From Desulfobacterales bacterium (lineage in GTDB: Bacteria > Desulfobacterota > Desulfobacteria > Desulfobacterales > C00003106), in contig JAUWMN010000030.1 of NCBI GenBank assembly GCA_030613165.1, positions 1 to 10,179 of the forward strand: a DNA stretch of 10,179 nucleotides. The letters run 5' to 3'. The first letter of the stretch is position 1. Each line of letters starts with the position of its first letter. The notes beneath the pieces were generated by a model. It was not told the DNA's origin. It made no database searches and saw nothing but the letters and a program-made list of their open reading frames with translations. The position numbers and the translations under genes are program-made. Positions 1 to 7,468 of this stretch are shown in pieces.

Positions 1-1451
<1,451 letters not shown>

Positions 1452-1456
1452 TTACT

Positions 1457-2362
1457 TTATCCCTTGAGCCCCTCGGCCCCGCCTACGATATCCATCAACT
1501 CGGCTGTTACCGCGGCCTGGCGTGCTTTATTGTAAACAAGCGTGAGACTGTCGACTATATCGTTACAGGCTGTTGTAGCGTTATCCATAGCCATCATCCG
1601 GGCAGCATGCTCGCTTGCGGATGTCTCCAGCAAAGCGCTATAAATCTGTATGGAAACATTCCTCGGGAGCAGCTCTTCCATAAGCTCTGCCGCCGATGGT
1701 TCACAGATATGTTCCGGAAGATACCCCCCCGTTGCCGGGCTCTCTACTTCCTCTTCCTCCTCAGACTCCATTGCGGGAATCGGAAGAAGCTTTTTTATGT
1801 TCGCAACCTGCCTGGCCACGGAGATAAACTCGGAGGAAACAACATACACCTCGTCGGTCGTCTCGCTCAGGAAATCATCGATCGCGGCAGCGCCGATTGT
1901 CGAGGCTATGTTGAAGCCAAAACGCCCGCCAACCACGCCGATGTGTTCGCTGTTTATGGTTAGCCCTTTTTTCCGGGCAAAATCTCGCCCTTTTTTCCCT
2001 GCCGCTATGAAGCGAACCTGTTTCCCCTCAGCGCTCTTCTCCTGAGCAATCGTATTGGCCTGGGTGACCAAGTTATTGTTAAAGCGCCCGCACAGCCCGC
2101 GATCAGAGGTCATCAGTATTATGTCAACCGTCTTCACCTCTTCGCGCTCTACAAGGAGGGGGTTTCCGCCCGATCCTGCCCCTGCCCTTTCGGCCAGACT
2201 CCCGAGTACCTCCGCAAATTTTGCCGCGTACGGTCTGAAGTCTTCCATTTTCTCTTGAGCGCCCCGCAGCTTGGAAGCCGCAACCATATTCATGGCCTTT
2301 GTGATCTGCTTTGTCTTCTTAACAGCTACTATTTTAAGCTGTATATCCTTTAATGTTGCCAT
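1457..2362 (-). CDS. atpG: F-type ATP synthase gamma subunit
   Basis: Central rotor shaft of F1, coupling rotation of the membrane c-ring to the catalytic sites. The protein has 301 residues, slightly longer than the usual 285-290. The N-terminal helix is the conserved signature (MATLKDIQLKIVAVKKTKQI, then TKAMNMVAASKL). The central Rossmann-like domain contains LMTSDRGLCGRFNNN at about 83-97. The C-terminal helix carries the AMDNAT and YNKARQAAVTAEL motifs and ends in IVGGAEGLKG. The extra length is largely an acidic, low-complexity stretch (five consecutive Glu within residues 199-212), followed by GGYLPE, just before the C-terminal helix. The ATG at 2362 has an AAGGA site about 10 nt upstream. 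It sits 38 nt after atpA and 38 nt before atpD, the standard A-G-D order. The identification is secure. Confidence 0.97.
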   Translation of the reverse strand: MATLKDIQLKIVAVKKTKQITKAMNMVAASKLRGAQEKMEDFRPYAAKFAEVLGSLAERAGAGSGGNPLLVEREEVKTVDIILMTSDRGLCGRFNNNLVTQANTIAQEKSAEGKQVRFIAAGKKGRDFARKKGLTINSEHIGVVGGRFGFNIASTIGAAAIDDFLSETTDEVYVVSSEFISVARQVANIKKLLPIPAMESEEEEEVESPATGGYLPEHICEPSAAELMEELLPRNVSIQIYSALLETSASEHAARMMAMDNATTACNDIVDSLTLVYNKARQAAVTAELMDIVGGAEGLKG

Positions 2363-2400
2363 AGGTGTCGCATCCTTACGTGTTATTCATAGATCACTGA

Positions 2401-3918
2401 TTATTGAAGCGTAGCCTTGAACTCCTGGGTGTATTCGCCGAATGCCTTTGCCATCGTCTTATCGAGTGAGTCATCAATGGCCTGTTTTTCATCCAGCTCT
2501 TTGAATATCTGAGGATATTTCTGTTCGATAAAGGAGTAAAGTCCTTCTTCGTATTTAGCTACGGCATCAAGCGGCAACTCATCAAGGAAACCACGCGTTC
2601 CCGCATAGAGTATCGATACCTGTTTTTCCATTGTAAGCGGCTGATACTGAGGCTGCTTTAATATCTCCACCAGACGCTGCCCTCTGGTGAGCTGTTGCTG
2701 TGTGGCCTTATCAAGGTCACTGCCAAAAGCGGCAAATGCCTCCAACTCACGGAACTGGGCCATGTCGAGTCTCAAGCTACCCGCGACCTGTTTCATCGCC
2801 TTTACCTGTGCCGCGCCGCCGACCCGTGATACGGAAAGACCAACGTTGATGGCTGGGCGAACACCGGAGAAAAAGAGAGCCGGCTCCAGATAGATCTGTC
2901 CGTCCGTAATCGAAATAACATTGGTAGGAATAAACGCGGACACGTCCCCTGCCTGGGTCTCGATAATAGGAAGCGCCGTCAGTGACCCCGCCCCTAATTC
3001 ATCATTAAGCTTTGCGGCCCTCTCAAGGAGTCGGGAGTGGTTATAAAAGATGTCACCGGGATAAGCCTCACGACCGGGAGGACGGCGAAGGAGCAACGAT
3101 ATCTGGCGATACGCTACCGCCTGTTTGGAAAGATCGTCGTAGATTATCAGGGCATGCTTCCCGTTGTCACGGAAATATTCGCCCATGGCGCACCCTGCGT
3201 AAGCGCCGATATACTGAAGAGGCGCGGGATCGCTCGCACATGCCGCAATAACGGTCGTATATTCCATGGCGCCGTGTTTTTCGAGCACATCCACCACCTG
3301 CGCCACAGTCGACTTCTTCTGACCAACAGCAACATAGATACAGGCCACGTCCTGGCCTTTCTGGTTGATAATGGCGTCCACCCCAACGGCTGTCTTGCCG
3401 ATCTGGCGGTCGCCAATGATAAGTTCGCGCTGTCCCCGGCCCACAGGAGTCATTGCATCGATCGCCTTAAGGCCCGTATACATCGGTTCGTGCACTGACT
3501 TACGAGCGATAACACCAGGGGCGACCATCTCGACCCTTCTGAACTCTTTGGCGTCAATCGGTCCCTTGCCATCAAGCGGCTCGCCGATACCGGACAGGAC
3601 TCGACCCACAACCGCGTCTCCAACCGGCACCTCAGCGATACGGCCGGTACGCTTTACCACGTCGCCTTCTTTTATATGGGTATCTTCGCCCATAATGGCG
3701 ACGCCCACATTGTCCTGCTCAAGGTTGAGGCAGAGGCCCATAATTCCGCCTGGAAACTCGAGGAGTTCCATGGCCATTGCATTTTCAACGCCGTGCACCC
3801 TTGCAATGCCATCACCAACAGAAAGGACGGTGCCGGTCTCGCTCAAATCTACTTTCTTGTCATAATCCTTAATCTGCTCCTTAATTATCTGACTTATTTC
3901 TTCGGCTCGGATTTCCAT
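2401..3918 (-). CDS. atpA: F-type ATP synthase alpha subunit
   Basis: Non-catalytic nucleotide-binding subunit that alternates with beta in the F1 hexamer. The 505 residues match the usual family length. Visible features are the N-terminal MEIRAEEIS segment that contacts delta, the beta-barrel motif [15 protein letters not shown] (residues 29-43), Walker A GDRQIGKT at 169-176 (K175, T176), Walker B ALIIYDD ending at 262, the [12 protein letters not shown] loop, and the arginine finger in [10 protein letters not shown] (R365). No key residue is missing. The ATG at 3918 overlaps the atpH stop in a TAATG junction, with GGGGAGAGAAGG upstream inside atpH, so the two genes are likely translationally coupled. 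atpG follows after 38 nt. The identification is secure. Confidence 0.98.
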   Translation of the reverse strand: MEIRAEEISQIIKEQIKDYDKKVDLSETGTVLSVGDGIARVHGVENAMAMELLEFPGGIMGLCLNLEQDNVGVAIMGEDTHIKEGDVVKRTGRIAEVPVGDAVVGRVLSGIGEPLDGKGPIDAKEFRRVEMVAPGVIARKSVHEPMYTGLKAIDAMTPVGRGQRELIIGDRQIGKTAVGVDAIINQKGQDVACIYVAVGQKKSTVAQVVDVLEKHGAMEYTTVIAACASDPAPLQYIGAYAGCAMGEYFRDNGKHALIIYDDLSKQAVAYRQISLLLRRPPGREAYPGDIFYNHSRLLERAAKLNDELGAGSLTALPIIETQAGDVSAFIPTNVISITDGQIYLEPALFFSGVRPAINVGLSVSRVGGAAQVKAMKQVAGSLRLDMAQFRELEAFAAFGSDLDKATQQQLTRGQRLVEILKQPQYQPLTMEKQVSILYAGTRGFLDELPLDAVAKYEEGLYSFIEQKYPQIFKELDEKQAIDDSLDKTMAKAFGEYTQEFKATLQ

Positions 3919-4469
3919 TAGACCTTCTCTCCCCTTTTAAAAATATCTTGTATAGTTAAAAGCTGTGTCTTGATGCTGCCATCAAAAACCAAATCCCCTA
4001 TCTTGGCCACCAACCCCCCGATAAGTGAAGGATCGGTCTGAGCATCGACAATCACTTTCTTTCCGGTCATCTTTGACAAAGCTTCCTGGATCTTTTCCTG
4101 AGCTTCAGATGAGAGCTCCACAGCAGAAGTCACCGTGGCACGCGCAATATTGACAAGATCATCAGTCAGTTTTTGATAAAACTCGCTAATGTCCTTCAAA
4201 TACGCTATGCGACCCTTGTCAAACACCAGGGATAGAAAAGAGTTCATCACCTTGGATAAGCTCATTTCTCCCAGCACTTTCTGCAACACCTTCTTGCGGC
4301 TGTCAGCGGCATAAAGTCGATTGGCGAGTGCGTGCTTCAACACCTTTTCCTTTTCAAGGACATCTACAAATCCTGACAGCTCCTCTTTGTACGTTTCCGC
4401 CTGGCCATCTTCTTTCCCAATCGATAGGAGAGCCTTTGCATATCTTCGTGCAATCGCTAAATTTCTCAC
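3918..4469 (-). CDS. atpH: F-type ATP synthase delta subunit
   Basis: Delta links the top of the F1 head to the b/b' peripheral stalk and so forms part of the stator. The 183 residues agree with the family (about 180). The N-terminus [14 protein letters not shown] is the typical OSCP/delta helix. The C-terminal half shows the conserved [22 protein letters not shown] pattern (split here as DPSLIGGLV and [10 protein letters not shown]) that ends in an amphipathic region. The start codon is GTG at 4469; it overlaps the atpF stop in a GTGA tetranucleotide, which supports the start and implies coupled translation. Its own stop overlaps the atpA ATG by one base. Delta subunits diverge quickly, but position and motifs leave little doubt. 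Confidence 0.95.
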   Translation of the reverse strand: MRNLAIARRYAKALLSIGKEDGQAETYKEELSGFVDVLEKEKVLKHALANRLYAADSRKKVLQKVLGEMSLSKVMNSFLSLVFDKGRIAYLKDISEFYQKLTDDLVNIARATVTSAVELSSEAQEKIQEALSKMTGKKVIVDAQTDPSLIGGLVAKIGDLVFDGSIKTQLLTIQDIFKRGEKV

Positions 4470-5074
4470 TGCGCTACCACCACCTTTGCTATGTATTCAT
4501 CGACCAATCGGTCTTGATCCTCATCATTGATCTCTTTTTTGATCAACTTCTCAGCGGCTGCTACCGCCTCATTAACAATCTCATCCTGAATCTGGGCCTT
4601 GGCCCTGTCAAACTCTTGCTGAATCGCCACCTTTGCTTGCGCCTGCATCTTTTCAGCCGTCTTCCCGGCCTCTTCGATGATCTGCGCCTTGGCCGCCTCG
4701 CCCTCCGCTATATAAGACTCGACAATCTTTGCTGTCTCCTGCTCCAAGAGGGCCAATTTCCCTTTATACTCCGCGTGTTTTTTTTCTGCTTCCTCTTTTT
4801 GTCGTTCCAGGTCCGCCAATTTTTCCTGGATAGCTTGGCTCCGGCCTACAAAGACGTTCTTGACAGGCTTTCGCAGAACGAGAAACAATGCCCCCGCAAG
4901 TATAGTAAAGTTAACAATGCGCTGTATAAAATCCGCTGTCTTGTTAAATCCGCTGTCGCCATGCTCTTCCCCGGAAGAGGCCGCCGCTATCCCGACTCCA
5001 AACAAAAAGACCACAGCAATAAAACAACACAATAACGCCGCGCGTCGTTGTCGTATAAAGCAAAACTTCCTCAT
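4466..5074 (-). CDS. atpF: F-type ATP synthase b subunit with N-terminal signal-like segment
   Basis: Peripheral stalk subunit anchored in the membrane. The 202 residues are longer than the E. coli b subunit (156). The extra part is N-terminal: a basic start (MRKFCFIRQRRA), a hydrophobic stretch at about 12-32 ending in AAASSG, and a polar linker (about 33-50). This looks like a cleavable signal peptide or an extra membrane helix. The usual b membrane helix follows at about 53-67 (VNFTILAGALFLVL), then RKPVKNVF and a long charged coiled coil rich in Glu, Lys, Ala and Gln to about residue 185. Similar leader-bearing b subunits are known, as I recall, in Deltaproteobacteria. The ATG at 5074 overlaps the atpF' stop (ATGA) and the stop overlaps the atpH GTG, so it is tightly coupled on both sides. 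Confidence 0.95.
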   Translation of the reverse strand: MRKFCFIRQRRAALLCCFIAVVFLFGVGIAAASSGEEHGDSGFNKTADFIQRIVNFTILAGALFLVLRKPVKNVFVGRSQAIQEKLADLERQKEEAEKKHAEYKGKLALLEQETAKIVESYIAEGEAAKAQIIEEAGKTAEKMQAQAKVAIQQEFDRAKAQIQDEIVNEAVAAAEKLIKKEINDEDQDRLVDEYIAKVVVAQ

Positions 5075-5505
5075 GAAACAGCCCTCCCTAATGTCTTTTC
5101 CACAATCGCGGAAGAAAACCCCGCTATCTCTTTCCGGAGTGTATTACGAACAGTTTCCACATCCTTTGTTATTTGAGAGCGCACCGATTCCATCTCGGCC
5201 TGTGCCTTTTGGTGAATTTCACTTATTATATGTTTTTCTTCCTCAGCGCCTTTCGTCTTCAAAGTCTCCTTCTTTTGGAACCCCTCCAGCTTTGCTTCAT
5301 TAATCTTGTTGGCAAACTCCTCCCTTTTCTCTTCAGCGTAGCGGTTGAGATCTTCAACACTACCCTCAAGTCCGGTTATTTTCTCTTTTCGTTCGCTAAT
5401 GATTTTTCGTATAGGTCGGTAGAGGATGACATTTAATGCCGCGAGTAAAAATAGGAAGTTGGCTATCTGAACAAGCAGTGTCCAATCAGGTGCAATTTGA
5501 ACCAT
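5071..5505 (-). CDS. atpF': F-type ATP synthase b' subunit (second b-type stalk subunit)
   Basis: Second, divergent b-type subunit, called AtpX or AtpF2 in some genomes; with AtpF it forms a heterodimeric peripheral stalk. The 144 residues comprise one N-terminal membrane helix (about 8-29, WTLLVQIANFLFLLAALNVI), the short LYRPIRKII motif typical of b/b' proteins, and a charged coiled coil over the rest. There is no cleavable leader, unlike AtpF. The ATG at 5505 has AAGGAG six bases upstream, the clearest ribosome binding site of the first atp genes, and a promoter-like pair lies about 85-110 nt upstream. The last base triplet overlaps the atpF start (ATGA). It is probably the first gene of the ATP synthase transcription unit, although read-through from the bactofilin gene is possible. 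Confidence 0.93.
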   Translation of the reverse strand: MVQIAPDWTLLVQIANFLFLLAALNVILYRPIRKIISERKEKITGLEGSVEDLNRYAEEKREEFANKINEAKLEGFQKKETLKTKGAEEEKHIISEIHQKAQAEMESVRSQITKDVETVRNTLRKEIAGFSSAIVEKTLGRAVS

Positions 5506-5511
5506 GGTGTT

Positions 5512-5517
5512 CTCCTT
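5512..5517 (-). promoter_or_regulatory. Ribosome binding site of atpF'
   Basis: AAGGAG on the minus strand, six bases before the atpF' ATG. It fixes the start of the first ATP synthase gene. Confidence 0.8.
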
Positions 5518-5587
5518 ATAACATGCTAATGATACAAACCTGTTAAAACTCTAATTAAAGTAGCCTGAAATGGTTAAAAGACGCCCA

Positions 5588-5617
5588 CCTATACCATCAA
5601 GGAGCTTAAAATGTCAA
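5588..5617 (-). promoter_or_regulatory. Candidate sigma70 promoter for the ATP synthase genes
   Basis: On the minus strand a perfect -35 hexamer TTGACA (5612-5617) is followed after 18 bases by TATAGG (5588-5593). The -10 is preceded by TG one base away (TGGTATAGG), an extended -10 arrangement. It lies in the 126-nt gap between the bactofilin stop and atpF' and would give a leader of about 75 nt. This is a consensus match only; transcription was not tested. The rest of the gap is AT-rich and holds no hairpin that I can see. Confidence 0.6.
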
Positions 5618-5631
5618 AGGGTTTTTTTGTT

Positions 5632-6039
5632 TTATTCTTTTTTCTTGTCTATCCCTTCCTTATGCCGCTCTGCCAGGCGTAGAGAGTCCCGCTGTTCGTG
5701 AGACTGAGACTTCATAGTACAGCTACCCTGAAAAACAACCCCCTCATCTATCACAATGACAGGCGCCGTAATATCGCCAAAGACCTTTGCGGGGGGATGT
5801 ATCTCGATCCGATCTTCAGCGTTAATATCTCCTTTGACCTCTCCACTGATAACAATGGTATTTACCAGGATAGAGGCATCAATAAAACCGTTTTCGCCGA
5901 CAATCAATATTCCGTTCTTTCCCTCGACCTCTCCTTTAAAACGGCCCTCCAATCTAATAGTCCCATCAAAGGTCAGCTTCCCCTCAAAATTGGTGGACTT
6001 TCCTAAAAATGTATCAAACGTTTCTTTCACTTTGGGCAT
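5632..6039 (-). CDS. Bactofilin (polymer-forming cytoskeletal protein, DUF583 family)
   Basis: Small self-assembling beta-helix protein that forms filaments, often membrane-associated, with roles in cell shape, polar organisation or local wall synthesis. The 135 residues show a short N-terminus (MPKVKETFDTFLGK), then a repetitive beta-helix from about 11 to 109 with the family pattern of alternating hydrophobic residues and glycines (FEGKLTFDGTIRLEGRFKGE; ILIVGENGFIDASI; IVISGEVKGDINAEDRIEIH; PPAKVFGDI). A charged tail (110-135) ends in KKKE. The ATG at 6039 has only a weak GGA upstream. An ATG five bases further upstream is out of frame. It lies 223 nt after rodA and 126 nt before atpF'. Its exact task cannot be read from sequence; next to mre/rod genes a morphogenetic role is a fair inference. 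Confidence 0.93.
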   Translation of the reverse strand: MPKVKETFDTFLGKSTNFEGKLTFDGTIRLEGRFKGEVEGKNGILIVGENGFIDASILVNTIVISGEVKGDINAEDRIEIHPPAKVFGDITAPVIVIDEGVVFQGSCTMKSQSHEQRDSLRLAERHKEGIDKKKE

Positions 6040-6105
6040 GGCATTTTTCCAGGTTTGGATAAATTATCGAATGTCTTACGAGGCTTCAGATCTTGATGAA
6101 TCGGT

Positions 6106-6134
6106 GATGTACCACAATGAGATGTGTTTTTCAA
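6106..6134 (-). promoter_or_regulatory. Weak candidate promoter for the bactofilin gene
   Basis: On the minus strand TTGAAA (6129-6134) and TACATC (6106-6111) are separated by 17 bases, 67 nt upstream of the bactofilin ATG. The -35 matches five of six consensus bases, but the -10 is poor (three of six). It is listed because the spacing is ideal and the gene is 223 nt from rodA. It could be chance. Confidence 0.3.
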
Positions 6135-6147
6135 GAACAATATTGAT

Positions 6148-6163
6148 GACTTCGTAAAAAGTC
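6148..6163. repeat. Small palindromic motif GACTT-N6-AAGTC
   Basis: The stretch gacttcgtaaaaagtc forms a 5-bp stem with a 6-nt loop, placed between the bactofilin promoter candidate and the larger repeat at 6174-6250. I recall very similar strings recurring between genes in Desulfobacterota genomes. That is memory, not a search result. Confidence 0.4.
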
Positions 6164-6173
6164 TTTGATGAGC

Positions 6174-6250
6174 TTATCATCTGTCATTTATCATCTATCA
6201 TTGGGCATCTATCATTAAAAAAATGACAGATGACAAATGACAAATGATCA
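6174..6250 (-). repeat. Short-word inverted repeat downstream of rodA (ATGACA/ATGATA words)
   Basis: Two 29-nt arms (6174-6202 and 6222-6250) flank a 19-nt loop. Both arms consist of repeated words of the type ATGACA, ATGATA and ATGACAA, so there are also direct repeats within each arm. In the inner 19 pairs the arms differ at two places. Both differences, and a third further out, become G-U pairs in RNA made from the minus strand but A-C mismatches in plus-strand RNA, leaving one true mismatch in 29. The hairpin begins 12 nt after the rodA stop. There is no U tract directly after it, so a classical intrinsic terminator is unlikely, although it may protect the 3' end or pause polymerase. Confidence 0.75.
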
Positions 6251-6262
6251 ATGCTAAAGTCA

Positions 6263-7372
6263 CTATCGCCCGAATCTTTGAAACATGAACCTACGCATAC
6301 TGATGTTCATTAAAAGTCCTATTCCTATCATAACGGTAAGGACAGAAGAACCTCCGTAGCTTATAAGGGGGAGCGGAACTCCGACCACAGGCATAAGCCC
6401 CATGGTCATTCCCACATTAATAACCACCTGCCATCCAATCATGGATACAATTCCCACCGCCACAATCGTCCCGAAATTTTCTCTGGAACGTAAGGCTATA
6501 TTTATGCCCCATACCAATAAAACAAGAAATAAGGTTATCATGGTAACCGCCCCCAAAAACCCCCATTCCTCCGCCAGGACCGAAAAGATAAAATCCGTAT
6601 GTTGCTCCGGTAAAAAGGAGAGATAACTTTGGGTCCCCTTTAAAAACCCTTTTCCGGAAAGCATTCCCGACCCAATAGCTATCTTAGATTGAATAATATG
6701 ATAACCTGCCCCCATGGGATCCCGGTCAGGATTTAAAAAGGTTAATATCCGTTGTTTCTGGTATCCTTTGAGAAAGGACCATACTAAAGGCATTCCTGAT
6801 GCCCCCAATGCAGCCAAAAAGATAAAAGAACCTCGTCTAATTTTTATAAAAAGGATTATGGATCCAGCGACCAACAAAATCAAAAGAGCGGAACCCAGGT
6901 CCGGCTCCATGGCAATTAGACAGAAGGGGACTATCACCCACAGAAATGGCTTAAAAAGATCCCGCACAGACATACCTTCGTGTGTTATATCTTTTGAGAA
7001 GTGTCGTGCCAGAATTATGACACAGGTAATTTTTGCCAGTTCAGAGGGTTGAAAAGAAATAGGCCCTAACGTAAGCCAACGTTGCGATCCTGATACTACT
7101 TTACCGAAGAATAAAACCACGATCAGCAAGATAATAGAAAAAAGATAGATTGGGACGGCCCACTGTTCCAACAATTTATAGTCAACTATAAATGCGGCAG
7201 TCATAAATGTGGCCCCGATCCCGAGCCAGTAAAGCTGTTTTACATAAAGGTAGCTACGGGCCGGGTCACCCGCAACAGCGCTATAAAGGGTAATAACCCC
7301 AACCGTTGCAATTAAGATGGTTATGATCAACAACACCCAATCAAAATGTTGCACTAATCGTCTGTCAAACAT
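6263..7372 (-). CDS. rodA: RodA, SEDS peptidoglycan glycosyltransferase of the elongasome
   Basis: Polytopic inner-membrane enzyme that polymerises lipid II into glycan strands, working as a pair with PBP2 encoded just upstream. The 369 residues match RodA (about 370). About ten hydrophobic segments are visible. Family landmarks are QRWLTLGPISFQPSELAK (98-114, with the conserved E111), MEPDLGSALL (155-164), the extracellular loop motif LPEQHTDFIF (254-263), whose D260 corresponds to the essential aspartate of E. coli RodA (D262), and PLPLISYGGSS (333-343). The N-terminus FDRRLVQHFDW is typical, supporting the ATG at 7372. The ribosome binding site is modest (AGGTAAGG close to the ATG) and lies immediately after a 23-bp hairpin arm. 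The 94-nt gap from mrdA is filled by that repeat. Confidence 0.97.
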   Translation of the reverse strand: MFDRRLVQHFDWVLLIITILIATVGVITLYSAVAGDPARSYLYVKQLYWLGIGATFMTAAFIVDYKLLEQWAVPIYLFSIILLIVVLFFGKVVSGSQRWLTLGPISFQPSELAKITCVIILARHFSKDITHEGMSVRDLFKPFLWVIVPFCLIAMEPDLGSALLILLVAGSIILFIKIRRGSFIFLAALGASGMPLVWSFLKGYQKQRILTFLNPDRDPMGAGYHIIQSKIAIGSGMLSGKGFLKGTQSYLSFLPEQHTDFIFSVLAEEWGFLGAVTMITLFLVLLVWGINIALRSRENFGTIVAVGIVSMIGWQVVINVGMTMGLMPVVGVPLPLISYGGSSVLTVMIGIGLLMNISMRRFMFQRFGR

Positions 7373-7387
7373 GGCCTTACCTAATTA

Positions 7388-7468
7388 AGGAATTAAGGAA
7401 TTGAGGGATTATGGGATTGTCGGATGTTGTCTTTTTTAATTCCTAAATCCCTCAATTCCTTAATTCCT
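7388..7468 (-). repeat. 23-bp perfect inverted repeat between mrdA and rodA (AATTAAGG/AATTGAGG words)
   Basis: The left arm (7388-7410) and right arm (7446-7468) are exact reverse complements over 23 bases, with a 35-nt loop. Each arm is itself a tandem of degenerate words (AATTAAGG, AATTGAGG, GATT), and imperfect copies extend past both ends: left to about 7382 and right to about 7475. The right arm covers two bases of the mrdA stop codon (7467-7469), so the final MrdA residues (GI) are encoded by repeat sequence. The left arm ends 15 nt before the rodA ATG. In the mRNA this would put a long AU-rich hairpin between the stop of PBP2 and the ribosome binding site of RodA. Confidence 0.85.

Noticed and set aside
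4328..5035. A 235-codon open frame on the plus strand opposite atpF and atpH
   Set aside because: It is antisense to two well-supported genes with coupled starts. The Leu/Arg/Phe-rich translation mirrors the Glu/Lys/Ala-rich coiled coil on the other strand and matches no family I recognise.
5698..6157. Overlapping plus-strand frames opposite the bactofilin gene
   Set aside because: The minus-strand bactofilin beta-helix pattern is unmistakable; the opposite frames have no motif and one runs into the spacer.
6174..6250. Intrinsic terminator after rodA
   Set aside because: The stem is AU-rich, with a 19-nt loop and no U tract directly following on the minus strand. I list it as a repeat instead.
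7388..7468. Insertion sequence or transposon remnant between mrdA and rodA
   Set aside because: The whole structure is about 81 nt, with no coding remnant and no target duplication; it looks like an expanded word array rather than a transposon.
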